Below are positions 32,961 through 42,780 of a stretch of DNA of 64,000 bases, piece by piece. The notes under the pieces are model-generated. The model ran no database searches. It was not told where the DNA came from and worked only from the letters and a program-made list of their open reading frames with translations. Each line of letters begins with the position of its first letter. The stretch's first letter is position 1. The DNA lies in NCBI RefSeq assembly GCF_002846365.1, contig NZ_PJMW01000003.1, positions 62,001-126,000 of the forward strand, written 5' to 3'. Source of the DNA: Nocardia fluminea (GTDB taxonomy: Bacteria; Actinomycetota; Actinomycetes; Mycobacteriales; Mycobacteriaceae). The translations under genes were made by a program, and so were the position numbers.

Positions 32961-35440
32961 ATCCCGAACAGGGGTGGCTGGGCCGGGCGCTTCTCGCGCC
33001 CGGCACGACCCTGCGGGATGTCACCGAGACGGTCGAGCAGGCCCTCGGATCGGTGTCCGGGCTGGGCGTGGTCGCCGCCGTGCTCGGAGTGCTCGCCGCG
33101 GTGCGGTCTCTGGCCGAGTGGCGTCGGCGCCGGCTGAGTGCGCGTGCTCGCCAGATCACCGTGCTCACCCCACCCGAGGTCGACGCCAAAGGCGCACTCG
33201 CCTTCTGGGCCCACCTGATCGGGCAACTCCGCCCCGCCTGGGCACGAGTCCTGTGGGGGCAGCCGCATCTCGGGTTCGAGTACACCGTCACTCCCGAGGA
33301 GGGGGCCGCGATCCGGCTCTGGGTGCCCGGCGCGATCCCACCCGGACTCATCGAACGCGCCATCGCCTCGGCGTGGCCCGGCGCGCACACCGACACCCTC
33401 ACCCCCGCCCGGCCGCCGCTACCGGCCGCGGCCGAAGGTGTCCGGCGGATCGTGGCCGGAGGCGAACTGAGGCTCGGGCGCCGCGAGGGTTTGCCGTTGA
33501 GTACCGATCACTCAGGTGATCTCGTGCGTGACCTGATCACCGCCGCCGACGATCTCGGCCCTGGCCAGGCCGCCTGTGTGCAGATCCTCGCCCGCCCGGT
33601 CACCGGCCGCAGAGTCGCGCGAGCTACCCGTGCCGCGGCGAGCACCGGTGCCTCGGCAGGCGTCGTGGTCGGGTTGCTGCGCGAGGCGCTGAATCTGCTC
33701 ACCCTCGGCACGACCACCGCCCGGCCGACCCGGGCCGGACGTGTCAGCGAGGGCAGGGGCAGCGACCGGCAATCGGTGATGGAGTACAGCGCCGCCGCCC
33801 GCGCGGCGGCAGCGAAAGCACGTGGCGCGCACTGGGAAACCGTGGTCCGCTACGCCACCTCGATCCCAGTCTCCGACAACCCTGACGACGCCAACCCGAT
33901 CGCGCAGGCGCGGGCGGTGGCACGCGGGCGGGCAGACGCCCTGGCCACGGTGTTCGGGGCGTGCACCGACCACAACTATTACCGGCGGCGTCGTCGCCTG
34001 CGCCTGGGGTGGTTGATCCGGCAGCGGCGGCTCGGACGCGGGGACGTGCTGTCGGTACCGGAGCTGGCCACGATCGCGCACCTGCCCACCGACACCGGCC
34101 TACCTGGTCTGCAACGGGCCGGAGCCCGCGCCTTGTCCCCGGCCCCGGAGATCCCTGTCGGCGGCGAGCACACGAAACCCCTCGGGATGGCCGACACCGG
34201 GACTCGCCGCCCGGTCGCAGTCAAGATCTCCGACGCCCGACACCATCTCCACATCCTCGGCCCGACCGGTGTCGGCAAGTCCACCCTGCTCGCGCGCACG
34301 ATCCTCGATGACGCCGACGCCGAACGCGGGGTGATCGTCATCGACCCCAAAGGCGACCTCGTCACCGACGTGTTGTCCCGGCTGCCTTCCCGCATGGCCG
34401 ATCGAGTGGTCCTGTTCGATGCCGACTCCTCCGCCCCGCCGCCGTGTGTGAACCCCCTCGATATCGACCGGATCGGGCGCGCGGGAATGGATCTCGCCGT
34501 CGACAACCTCGTCACCGTGTTCCACCGGATCTTCCACCAATGGTGGGGCCCGCGCACCGACGACATCATGCGCGCGAGCCTGCTCACCCTCTGCGCACAA
34601 CCAGGCACCGCCACCCTCGCTGACCTACCACGGCTGCTCACTGAGCCCGCCTTCCGCGCCCGGGTCACCCGCACCACCAAAGACCCCGTCCTGCGCGGGT
34701 TCTGGGACAGCTACGAGACCCTCTCCGACACCAGCCGCGCCCAGCTCACCGGCCCCTTGCTGAACAAACTGCGAGCGTTCCTGTTGAGGCCGTTCGTGCG
34801 TTCGGCCATCGCGGGCGGGCCCAGCACCGTCGAGTTCGCCGACATCCTCGACAACGGCGGCATCTGCCTGGCCCGCCTGCCGAAAGGTTCCCTCGGAGAG
34901 GAAACCTCACGCCTGGTCGGGTCACTGCTTGTAGCCCGCACCTGGCAGGCGGTAACCGCGCGGGCCCGAGTGCCCGCCGCCGACCGGCCTGATGCCGCGC
35001 TGGTTCTGGATGAAGCCCAGAACTTCCTCAACCTCTCGACCCCGATCGAGGACATGCTCGCCGAAGCCCGAGGACTGCGCCTCTCTCTGCTGCTCGCGCA
35101 CCAGAACCTCGGCCAGCTCTCCCGGGAGCTGCGTGACGGCATCTCGGCCAATGCCCGCAACAAGATCGTCTTCGCCGTCAGTCCCGATGACGCCCGCGAC
35201 CTCGCGCGTCACACCCACCCGTGGTTGTCCGAGCACGACCTGTCGCACCTGGACGCCTTCCACGCCGCCGCCCGCCTGCTGGTCGACGGCCGCAACGCCC
35301 GACCCTTCACCCTCACCACCCGGCCCCTGGACCCGCCGATCCCCGGGCGCGCCCGTGAGATCGCTGCCGCTGCCCGCGCCCGCCTCACCGCCTCAACTCC
35401 GCACGCCCCTAACCCCTGCCACGCCCGAGAAAGGCTCTAG
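32957..35440 (+). CDS. VirD4/TraG-like coupling protein ATPase
   Basis: The 827-aa protein has an N-terminal membrane-like helix (LGVVAAVLGVLAAV, about 36-50), a long middle part, Walker A HILGPTGVGKSTLLAR (about 432-446), GVIVIDPKGDLVTDVL and Walker B ALVLDEAQNFLN (about 680-692), then LLLAHQNLGQLS. This is a coupling-type ATPase that delivers DNA to the type IV channel. Its GTG overlaps the methyltransferase stop as GTGA. The C-terminal GAR/NARPFTLTTRP part is usual in actinobacterial homologues. Confidence 0.85.
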   Translation: MNPEQGWLGRALLAPGTTLRDVTETVEQALGSVSGLGVVAAVLGVLAAVRSLAEWRRRRLSARARQITVLTPPEVDAKGALAFWAHLIGQLRPAWARVLWGQPHLGFEYTVTPEEGAAIRLWVPGAIPPGLIERAIASAWPGAHTDTLTPARPPLPAAAEGVRRIVAGGELRLGRREGLPLSTDHSGDLVRDLITAADDLGPGQAACVQILARPVTGRRVARATRAAASTGASAGVVVGLLREALNLLTLGTTTARPTRAGRVSEGRGSDRQSVMEYSAAARAAAAKARGAHWETVVRYATSIPVSDNPDDANPIAQARAVARGRADALATVFGACTDHNYYRRRRRLRLGWLIRQRRLGRGDVLSVPELATIAHLPTDTGLPGLQRAGARALSPAPEIPVGGEHTKPLGMADTGTRRPVAVKISDARHHLHILGPTGVGKSTLLARTILDDADAERGVIVIDPKGDLVTDVLSRLPSRMADRVVLFDADSSAPPPCVNPLDIDRIGRAGMDLAVDNLVTVFHRIFHQWWGPRTDDIMRASLLTLCAQPGTATLADLPRLLTEPAFRARVTRTTKDPVLRGFWDSYETLSDTSRAQLTGPLLNKLRAFLLRPFVRSAIAGGPSTVEFADILDNGGICLARLPKGSLGEETSRLVGSLLVARTWQAVTARARVPAADRPDAALVLDEAQNFLNLSTPIEDMLAEARGLRLSLLLAHQNLGQLSRELRDGISANARNKIVFAVSPDDARDLARHTHPWLSEHDLSHLDAFHAAARLLVDGRNARPFTLTTRPLDPPIPGRAREIAAAARARLTASTPHAPNPCHARERL

Positions 35441-35445
35441 TACCG

Positions 35446-36447
35446 ATGATTTCGCGTCCCGACAGGCAAGCCGATACCCGGGCCCCGCGCCCGGCCTGGT
35501 CACCGACCACCGTCCTGGAGCAGAGGTCGGTGGTGCGGGCGTTGACCGGGCGCGACCGCTGGGTCCTGCGCATGGTCTACGAGCACCGGGTCCTGACCAC
35601 CGACCAGCTCGCCGACCTGGCGTTCCCGACCGCCAAGATCGCTCGCCGCCGCCTGGCGATTCTGCACACCTACCAGGTCCTGGAGCGGTTCCGGCCCATG
35701 CGTGTTCGCGGCACCGCCCCCCACCACTGGACCCTCGCCCCCGCCGGAGCAGCGATCCTCGCCGCGGAAGCCGGGGTGAGCGTGCGCGAGCTCGGCTACA
35801 ACCACCAAACCACCCTCTCGGTCGCCCACAGCCTGCACCTGACCCACACCCTCGGCGTGAACGAGTGGTTCACCAGCCTCACCACCGGCCCCGCCAACAG
35901 TGGACGGGTGTCGCGGTGGTGGTCGCAGACCCGCTGCCAACGCCTCTGGGGCGACCTCGCACGACCCGACGCCTACGGCCGCTATACCCACGGCGAGACA
36001 GTGTTCGACTTCTTCCTCGAATACGACCTCGATACCACCTCCTTGCCCCGGGTCGGGGCCAAGCTGCACGGATTCGCCGAGCTGGCCCGCACCACCGGGG
36101 CCACCGTCCCGGTCCTGTTCTGGGTGCCGACCACCATGCGCGAAGCCAATGCGCGGGTGGTGCTACGACGGACCTGGGAACGGTTGCCCGATCCCGAGGC
36201 GGTGCCGGTCGCCACCGCCGCCGCCGAATTCCTCGGCTCGATCTCCGGGACCAGCCCGGCCGACCCGGTATGGCTGCCGCTACACACCGACTCCGGCCGC
36301 AAGCACCTGCACGAACTCGGCACCGTTTGGCCGCGACGGACCGCACCGGAAGAGGGCGTCGATGCGGAGTCGACCTGGGCACCGCTGAGCGGAACCGTCG
36401 CTCTCGCTCCTCCGCCGCCGAGCCCTCCGGCTTCTGAGTTCTGGTGA
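35446..36447 (+). CDS. replication-relaxation family protein
   Basis: The 333-aa protein has RDRWVLRMVYEHRVLTTDQL followed by ADLAFPTAKIARRRLAIL, a winged helix, and then APHHWTLAPAGAAILA, which match the actinobacterial Replic_Relax family (PF13814). Later parts (HGETVFDFFLEYDLDT) resemble a nuclease-like core. Such genes sit beside coupling proteins in mobile elements and are thought to act at the origin. No HUH or Tyr relaxase motif is seen, so nicking is unproven. It starts 5 bases after the VirD4-like gene. Confidence 0.8.
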   Translation: MISRPDRQADTRAPRPAWSPTTVLEQRSVVRALTGRDRWVLRMVYEHRVLTTDQLADLAFPTAKIARRRLAILHTYQVLERFRPMRVRGTAPHHWTLAPAGAAILAAEAGVSVRELGYNHQTTLSVAHSLHLTHTLGVNEWFTSLTTGPANSGRVSRWWSQTRCQRLWGDLARPDAYGRYTHGETVFDFFLEYDLDTTSLPRVGAKLHGFAELARTTGATVPVLFWVPTTMREANARVVLRRTWERLPDPEAVPVATAAAEFLGSISGTSPADPVWLPLHTDSGRKHLHELGTVWPRRTAPEEGVDAESTWAPLSGTVALAPPPPSPPASEFW

Positions 36448-36454
36448 GGTAGCG

Positions 36455-37462
36455 ATGCTGGTCAAGGCGCTCGCAGCGGGATTCGCCGGGTTCGTGTTCC
36501 TCACCGTCGTCATCGCGACAGTGGTCACCACAGTCGTCGTGTTCGATCACGCGCTCACCGCACCCGCCCCGGGTGCCTCGACTGGCACCGGTACGGCCCC
36601 GAGCACCGAAGCCCAACAAGACATCCCGGCCGAGATGCTCGTGCTCTATCAGGCCGCTGCCGGGGACTGCCCCGGTCTGGACTGGTCGGTTCTCGCCGCG
36701 ATCGGCAAGATCGAAACCGACCACGGCCGGTCCACGCTGCCGGGAGTGTCGCAGGGCGAGAACAGCTCCGGGGCGGGTGGGCCGATGCAGTTCCTGGCCC
36801 CGACCTTCGACTCGGTCACCGCACGGCACCCTCTTCCGGCTGGTGGTGCGAGTCCGCCCTCTCGCTACAACCCCTCCGACGCCATCCACGCCGCCGCGTT
36901 CTACCTGTGCGACTCCGGCGCACCCGAGGACATGTACGCGGCGATATGGGGTTACAACCACGCCGACTGGTACGTCAACGACGTCCTCGCCCAGGCAGCC
37001 CGCTACCGCGCCACCGGTACCGACACCTCCGGCGGCGACTGCCACACCGCCTCACCACCGAACCCGACTGCCGCGCAGGTGATCTCCTTCGCCTGCGCCC
37101 AGCTCGGGCTGCCCTATGTGTGGGGCGGCAACGGGCCCGACGTCAACGGCGGTTGGGACTGCTCCGGACTCACCCAGGCCGCCTACCGGGCCGCCGGGAT
37201 CTCGATACCCCGCACCACCTACGACCAGGTCCACACCGGCACTCCGGTGGCCGAGAACCTGCTCGCCCCCGGCGATCTCGTGTTCTACGGCACCGCCGCC
37301 GACGTTCACCACGTCGGGATCTATCTCGGCGGCGGGCAGATGGTGCACGCCCCCACCTTCAACGAGCCGGTCCAGGTCTCGGCCTACCGCTGGGGAGGTG
37401 ACGACTACTACACCGCGATGCGGCCCTCGCCCGCCCAGGACGACTCCCGCGGCACCTCCTGA
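36455..37462 (+). CDS. lytic transglycosylase-NlpC/P60 peptidoglycan hydrolase
   Basis: The 335-aa protein has an N-terminal membrane anchor (ALAAGFAGFVFLTVVIATVV). A transglycosylase-like domain with Glu in IGKIETDHGRS (about 87) and GPMQFLAPTFDSV follows. The NlpC/P60 part has Cys in WDCSGLTQAAYR (about 235), His in VHHVGIYLGGG (about 288) and a third polar residue (MVHAP). It opens the wall for the channel, the VirB1 role of Gram-positive systems. It lies 7 bases after the previous gene. Confidence 0.85.
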   Translation: MLVKALAAGFAGFVFLTVVIATVVTTVVVFDHALTAPAPGASTGTGTAPSTEAQQDIPAEMLVLYQAAAGDCPGLDWSVLAAIGKIETDHGRSTLPGVSQGENSSGAGGPMQFLAPTFDSVTARHPLPAGGASPPSRYNPSDAIHAAAFYLCDSGAPEDMYAAIWGYNHADWYVNDVLAQAARYRATGTDTSGGDCHTASPPNPTAAQVISFACAQLGLPYVWGGNGPDVNGGWDCSGLTQAAYRAAGISIPRTTYDQVHTGTPVAENLLAPGDLVFYGTAADVHHVGIYLGGGQMVHAPTFNEPVQVSAYRWGGDDYYTAMRPSPAQDDSRGTS

Positions 37463-37488
37463 TCACCCTGCACGAACGGAGAACACTC

Positions 37489-38931
37489 ATGCACCGCAAC
37501 CACACTCGGACCACCCGCCGCATCGCACACTTGGCGCTGTGCGCGGCCGTCGCCGCGACCACCGTGACGGCGGGTGTCGCCGCCGCAGAACCCACACCCG
37601 GCCGCGCCAGGGCGCAGTGCCCGCGCTGGACCGCGCTGCTGGCACCGGGCAGCTATGAGACAACATCCACCACCGTGCAAGCCATGCCCGGGATTCTCAC
37701 TCAGCTCGGGCAATCACTGAGTGCCCGCTACGGCAGCGATATCGAGGTCCGCACGCTCGCCGCGCCGACGAGCGGTGCCGGTTCCGTGAGCGGAGTCGAA
37801 CTCACCGCGGTGGCCTCTGGGTTGTGCTCGGATACGCAAGTCGTTTTGGCCGGCTACGGCCAAGGCGCCGACGTGACCGGCGACCTCGCCGCCAGCATCG
37901 GCAACGGCAAGGGCCCGATTCCCGCCTCCCGCGTCGTGGCTGTCGCGCTCGTTACCGATCCGCGCCGAGACCCCACGACCGCCCAGCTCGGCACGCCTGT
38001 CTCCGGGCAAGGAGTCACCGGCCCGCGTGCACAGACCTTCGGGGAACTGACCGAGCGGGTTCGCACGCTCTGCCTCGACGGCGACAGCTACTGCTCGACC
38101 ACCGCCGAGTCGTCACCGGTCCTCGCCGCGGTGAGCCGTGCCTTCGCCACCGCCACCTCGGCCACCTCCACCTCCACCCCAGCCCAGACCGCCACCGCTT
38201 CCCCCACGACCACAGCGAAGGCCCCCACCACGACGACCGCGCCGACCACGACCACCGGTACGGCCTCGACCGGGCAACTCAGCGCGTCCCAGGTGCTCGC
38301 CCAAGTGGTCACCGTCCTCAACGGGCTCGCGAGCTTCACCGCGAACGTGCCCGCCATCATCAACGACCTCGCCCAGCTGCCCGGCCTGATCGCCGCCTCG
38401 GACGTGGTTGGCCTGCACCGAGTCTCCGGGGACCTCAACAACCAGTTCAACCCCCTGATCACGATGGCCGATGGACTCGACCTGCGCCTCGTCGCCCGCG
38501 CGTTGAAGCTGGCCGCACCCTTGGACACCACCGGGGCCGCCCTGATCGCCGCCGAGATCGTCGGTGTCCTAGCCGGTCTCGACATCTCCCGCATCGCCAC
38601 CGACATCGGCCAAGCCCAAGAGATCGCCTGGACCGCCGCCGAAAGCCTCGACAAAGGCGACCCCGTCGCCGCCTTCCTGGCAATAACCGGGCTGGCACCG
38701 ATCGCCGCCGATCTCCTCTCGGCCACCGCCACCGCGTTCACCGGGACCGGGTTCCCCACGCTCACCCAGACCTACAACACCGCCACCACCACCGGGGCGG
38801 GCACCACTACCGGCACAGGCGTTCCGGCCCCCCAGAACGGCGACACGGCCGTGTTCGACGCCACCGGCTACGACACCGCCGCCCCCGCGCTGACCGACTG
38901 GATCGCCGGGGCCATCGACCGCACCAAGTAG
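37489..38931 (+). CDS. cutinase-like protein lacking the catalytic serine
   Basis: The 480-aa protein has a signal peptide (IAHLALCAAVAATTVTAGVA, then AAAEP) and a cutinase-type first half. The nucleophile elbow, normally GYSQG, reads GYGQG (about 122-126); the codon is GGC where AGC would give Ser. A Cys-Asp pattern LCLDGDSYCS keeps the acid. A Thr/Ser/Pro-rich linker and a helical C-terminal half follow. It is probably an inactive binding or structural protein of the transfer apparatus. It ends the rightward operon, 18 bases before a long hairpin region. Confidence 0.75.
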   Translation: MHRNHTRTTRRIAHLALCAAVAATTVTAGVAAAEPTPGRARAQCPRWTALLAPGSYETTSTTVQAMPGILTQLGQSLSARYGSDIEVRTLAAPTSGAGSVSGVELTAVASGLCSDTQVVLAGYGQGADVTGDLAASIGNGKGPIPASRVVAVALVTDPRRDPTTAQLGTPVSGQGVTGPRAQTFGELTERVRTLCLDGDSYCSTTAESSPVLAAVSRAFATATSATSTSTPAQTATASPTTTAKAPTTTTAPTTTTGTASTGQLSASQVLAQVVTVLNGLASFTANVPAIINDLAQLPGLIAASDVVGLHRVSGDLNNQFNPLITMADGLDLRLVARALKLAAPLDTTGAALIAAEIVGVLAGLDISRIATDIGQAQEIAWTAAESLDKGDPVAAFLAITGLAPIAADLLSATATAFTGTGFPTLTQTYNTATTTGAGTTTGTGVPAPQNGDTAVFDATGYDTAAPALTDWIAGAIDRTK

Positions 38932-38958
38932 GCCCGCCCGTCCCCTACAGCGCACAGA

Positions 38959-39007
38959 GAAACGGCCGGTGGTGCCGAGCGAATCGCTCGGCACCACTGG
39001 CCGTTTC
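38959..39007. terminator. bidirectional 23-bp hairpin
   Basis: Bases 38959-38981 and 38985-39007 pair along 23 bp with a single G-T wobble and a 3-base loop. The stem begins GAAACGG and ends CCGTTTC, so A and T runs lie at both feet. It separates convergent genes and should terminate both. Confidence 0.9.
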
Positions 39008-39022
39008 AGTCGGTAGGCGGGG

Positions 39023-39439
39023 TCAGGAGATCAGGGGCGGCACTGCGCGCGGGGTGAACGCGCCCGGGGAGCCGGTAGTGCGGAACCGCCACAACGGCAA
39101 CACATTCCGCATCGCGTCGGCGGCCGGGGCAGGGGTCGCCTCGACAACCTCCCGCGCGGCGCTGTCGGCATCGGCGAAGGTGTTGCCGACCAGCGGCCCC
39201 GACAGGATCCGCAGCGAACCGGTGAACGGGAAGAAATCGCCCTCGGTTCGGTGAAGGCGGTAACGCAGAACCACCGGCACCCACGGCACCAGAGCAGGCT
39301 GCACCGGCGAGCTGAGCTCACGCACGGCCTCCTCCGCGATGTTGATCCACAGCGCCAGGCTGTCGGGGGCGTGTGTGGATTTGGCGTACACCTTGTGCAG
39401 GGCAGAGGCCAGGATGTTCGGGGTGGGAGTGATGTACAT
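39023..39439 (-). CDS. hypothetical protein (138 aa)
   Basis: An AAAGG lies 10 bases before the ATG. The product begins YITPTPNILASALHKVYAKS and is alpha-beta mixed, with WVPVVLRYRLHRTEGDFFPF, and ends in PRAVPPLIS. No signal peptide or catalytic motif. No family recognised. It is the first leftward gene after the large hairpin and lies 93 bases from the following two-wHTH gene. Confidence 0.6.
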   Translation of the reverse strand: MYITPTPNILASALHKVYAKSTHAPDSLALWINIAEEAVRELSSPVQPALVPWVPVVLRYRLHRTEGDFFPFTGSLRILSGPLVGNTFADADSAAREVVEATPAPAADAMRNVLPLWRFRTTGSPGAFTPRAVPPLIS

Positions 39440-39532
39440 GGTCGAGCACCTTTCTCAGCAGATACATTGAGAGGCGCGGTGTCGGACTCCCCGGAGCTAG
39501 TCCCTCCGGGGATTCCGGCATCGCCCCATTTG

Positions 39533-40441
39533 TCAGGACGCGAGGGTGAATTTCTTGGGGGCCGTGCTGGTTTGGCGGGCGGTCTCGTCCTTGGTCAGCT
39601 TGACCAGGGCGTTGTGGACCGCGCCGCTGGACCGTTCGAGGGCTTTTCCGATCTGGTGTGGGGTGAACTCCTTTCCTGGGTTGTCGCGCAGGTAGTCCTC
39701 GACCTGTCCGCGCAGCGCACCGGCGGGCAGGCGTTCGGCGGTCGACTCCGCGTTCGCCGCTGCCGTGGCATCGGCCGGGACCGGGGTGTCGGGGGCCGGG
39801 TCGGTGGAATCGTCGCCCGTGGGGGCCGCCAGCGCCGTCTCCGCCGTGGTGTCGGGTTCCGGGTCGGCGGGCGCGTCCGGGCCGGGGGACGCCACCTCCG
39901 GGTCCGGTGCGGTGGCCGGGGTGACGGGATCGGCCTCCACCGAGGTAACCGGCTCAGCCGAAACAAGTTCCGGCGTCTCGGGTTCGGCCGGGGCGGGTTC
40001 GGTGGCGGGGATGATGGGTTGCGGTTCCGCCGAGGTAGCCACGTGATCCGAAACCGGTCCCGGGGTCACGGGTTCGGGCGTCGCCGGTTCGGCCGGGGCC
40101 GGGTCGGCGGGCGCGGGGGCGGTGTCGGGTTCGGTGGTGGTGGGTGCGCCCCCACCGGTATTCCAGATTTTCGGGGCCCGGGGCGAATCGGACTCCGTGC
40201 GCGATTGTGCGCACCCGGCGGTTTCCCACTGGGCCAACAGCCGCCGCGCGGTCGACTGCCCGATCCCGGCGATGTGGGCCAGCGCGGCGGTGGTCCGGTC
40301 GGGATGGGTGCGCAGCGCCGCCCACAGTGCGCGGGCGGTGTCATTGCCCAGCACCGGCACAGGCCCGGACTGCGAATTACGCTCCGGGGCAGGCACGGCC
40401 GTTTCTGCAGCCGTGTCGGTGGTGTTCTTCTTTTTGGACAT
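39533..40441 (-). CDS. two winged-helix domains joined by a Pro/Ala linker
   Basis: The 302-aa protein starts MSKKKNTTDTAAE. An N-terminal HTH reads RTTAALAHIAGIGQSTARRL, a Pro/Glu/Thr/Ala-rich linker of about 140 residues follows, and the C-terminus has AGALRGQVEDYLRDNPGKEF and HQIGKALERSSGAVHNALVK, a wHTH that clearly resembles the N-terminal domain of the MoxR-type gene at 48495-49673. It is probably DNA-binding and could compete for or bridge sites. The linker resembles nucleoid-associated proteins. Confidence 0.7.
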   Translation of the reverse strand: MSKKKNTTDTAAETAVPAPERNSQSGPVPVLGNDTARALWAALRTHPDRTTAALAHIAGIGQSTARRLLAQWETAGCAQSRTESDSPRAPKIWNTGGGAPTTTEPDTAPAPADPAPAEPATPEPVTPGPVSDHVATSAEPQPIIPATEPAPAEPETPELVSAEPVTSVEADPVTPATAPDPEVASPGPDAPADPEPDTTAETALAAPTGDDSTDPAPDTPVPADATAAANAESTAERLPAGALRGQVEDYLRDNPGKEFTPHQIGKALERSSGAVHNALVKLTKDETARQTSTAPKKFTLAS

Positions 40442-40902
40442 GGGGTTCCTTCCATCATTGTTTCGGCGAATTCGGTGATGTCCCGGTCGGCATGGAAACA
40501 ACACCGCGCAGGGCGAATTACGCTGGGGTCGGTGCACGTTCCGGTTCCATGGACGCTTGATACGGTGTGTGATGTCAAGCAGAACGTGGAATAAAATTCT
40601 GTTTCCGAATTTTTCTCGACTATTTCTGGAATACGAACGGCACGAGAGGAATTCGACTCGCGGTCACTGGCACGCGCAAAAGGTCGGACGACTTGGGTCG
40701 ACGGCCTCGCCGCGGGCCCGCCGCCACCGACATCGGTTCGGGCACAGCCATGTGCCGAGCGGCGCTATCCGGAGTGCTCGATCGGCAAGGGCCGATTCGC
40801 AGGAGACCACTGAGAAGCACTACCGGTGGGCTCCTGTCGGTCGCCTCTCCTATGCTTGGTCTGCCGCGGAGGGACGCGTCTAACACGAGGAGTTCTGACC
40901 TG
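40442..40902. other. 461-base intergenic region, mixed content
   Basis: No gene is called. AT-rich bases at 40588-40640 probably contain divergent promoters. An ACGAGGAG just before 40903 is the ribosome-binding site of the GmrSD-like gene. No TATCC iteron array was seen here. Confidence 0.4.
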
Positions 40903-42780
40903 ATGAAAGCCGACGCGCTACCACCGCGAGCACTGTTCGACGGACGGGTGCACTTTGAGATCCCGGTCTTCCAGCGGCCCTACGTCTGGTCAGAGGACGA
41001 TCAGTGGGAACCGTTGTGGCAGGACGTTGTTCGGGTTGCTGAGCAGCTGGTCGTGGCCGGGAGCGACGAGGATGCGCTCGCCGCGGTCAGCGTGCATTTC
41101 CTCGGTGCCATCGTCTTCAAGGCTCGGACGGCACATTCCGGCGACGTCACGCGGTACGAGGTGATCGATGGCCAGCAGCGTACGACGACGCTGCAGCTGC
41201 TGCTTGATGCGGCTCAGAGGGTTTTCGCGGACCTCGACTATGTCGATCAGGTTGAGGCGATGGAGGAGCTGACCACCAACAGTGCCAATCGCTTTCAGGG
41301 CAAGGCCGAACAGCTCAAGTTGCGACCTTCCCGGGTCGATCTGGGTGCGTTCACGGCAGTCATGACCGGCGGCTCCCTGAACGGGTACGCCGATCACCGG
41401 ATTGCCGAGGCTCACGGGTTCTTCTGCGGTCGTATCGCGTCGTGGGTCGGAAAAGATAGCCCTTCGGATGATGTTCGGCTGCAGCGAGCCCAGGCGCTGA
41501 CCGGTGTTCTTCAGTCCAGACTGATGGTAGTTGCGATCGATCTCTCCCAGCATGACGACGATCAGTTGATATTCGAGACGCTCAACGATCGCGGGACGCC
41601 GCTGCTGAAAGCCGACTTGATCAAGAACTGGGTATTTCAACAAGGCGAGAAGCTTCGCGCCGATATCGATACTTGGCCGGACCGCTATTGGTTGGAGTTC
41701 GATGACCCGTGGTGGCGCGAGGAGATCCCTCAGGGTCGGCGGAACCGTGCCCGCATCGACATATTTCTCCAATATTGGCTGACGATGCGGACGCGTGCTG
41801 AGGTTCTCATCGACGACACATTCCGAAGCTTCATGCAGCATGCCGTTGGACACTGCACATCCGTCGGCAGTGCCGAAGACTTCTTGACCGCACTGGTCAA
41901 CGATGCCAGCACCTTCCGAGGGCTGGCAACGATGCCGCAGGACACCATCGTGGGTCGGTTCTATCACCGAGTTGTTCAAGAGTTCGAGCTTGCTGCGACT
42001 ACACCGTTGTTGATGTGGCTAGCTTCCGACAATCATGCCTACCCGGAAGATCAAGTCGCCCTTGCGCTTTCATCTTTGGAGAGCTGGGTGGTCCGCCGGA
42101 CGCTGCTTCGTCTGTCGCCGAGCGACGTCAACCGATTCATGGTGTCAGCTCTGACGATGCTCGACGGCGTTGAAGCCGACAACGTCGGAAATGTGCTCAA
42201 GGAGTACTTGTCGAATCAGCATGCAGAATCACGGCGTTGGCCGACCGATGACGAAATCAAGACCGAGCTGCCCGAGTTACGACTGTATGGTCGCGTCAAG
42301 CAGAACCGGCTGCGGGTAGTGCTGCTCGCTCTGGAACAGTTGCTCCGTACCAAACGGAACGAGACCGTCACAATTACCGGCGATCTTCAGGTCGAACACG
42401 TCATGCCCCGAAAGTGGAAGCAACACTGGGACTCACAGCCACCACTGGACGAGACCGCCACTCGGGCACGCGATCGCCGCGTAGACAGCATCGGGAACCT
42501 GACGCTGGTGACACCACAACTCAACGGCGGACTGTCGAATCGGCCGTGGACAGACAGCGAAGCGAAACTCGTGGCGTCGAAGGGCAAAGCGGCCGGCAAG
42601 GGGAAGCATTCGCTGCTGAACCAGTACAGCCTCCTTGCCTTGACGAAGGACCTCCTGAACGGAAATCAAGACGGCTGGACCGAAGCTGGCATCCAGGCCA
42701 GGTCTGTGCAGCTGACTGACAGTATCTGCCAGGTGTGGCCTGGTCCCCTGCCGACTCCGGCTCAATCGAGTACGACATGA
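40903..42780 (+). CDS. GmrSD-type restriction protein (DUF262-DUF1524)
   Basis: The 625-aa protein starts with the DUF262 domain: VHFEIPVFQRPYVWSEDDQW, VIDGQQRTTTLQLLL (DGQQR at about 89) and FETLNDRGTPLLKADLIKNW. The C-terminal DUF1524 part has the His nuclease motif VEHVMPRKWKQHW (about 498) and SIGNLTLVTPQLNGGLSNRP with two Asn. In E. coli GmrSD such proteins cut glycosylated phage DNA in an NTP-dependent manner; homologues also act against other modified DNA. It is single-chain. Low overlap (ATGA) couples it to the next gene. Confidence 0.85.
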   Translation: MKADALPPRALFDGRVHFEIPVFQRPYVWSEDDQWEPLWQDVVRVAEQLVVAGSDEDALAAVSVHFLGAIVFKARTAHSGDVTRYEVIDGQQRTTTLQLLLDAAQRVFADLDYVDQVEAMEELTTNSANRFQGKAEQLKLRPSRVDLGAFTAVMTGGSLNGYADHRIAEAHGFFCGRIASWVGKDSPSDDVRLQRAQALTGVLQSRLMVVAIDLSQHDDDQLIFETLNDRGTPLLKADLIKNWVFQQGEKLRADIDTWPDRYWLEFDDPWWREEIPQGRRNRARIDIFLQYWLTMRTRAEVLIDDTFRSFMQHAVGHCTSVGSAEDFLTALVNDASTFRGLATMPQDTIVGRFYHRVVQEFELAATTPLLMWLASDNHAYPEDQVALALSSLESWVVRRTLLRLSPSDVNRFMVSALTMLDGVEADNVGNVLKEYLSNQHAESRRWPTDDEIKTELPELRLYGRVKQNRLRVVLLALEQLLRTKRNETVTITGDLQVEHVMPRKWKQHWDSQPPLDETATRARDRRVDSIGNLTLVTPQLNGGLSNRPWTDSEAKLVASKGKAAGKGKHSLLNQYSLLALTKDLLNGNQDGWTEAGIQARSVQLTDSICQVWPGPLPTPAQSSTT

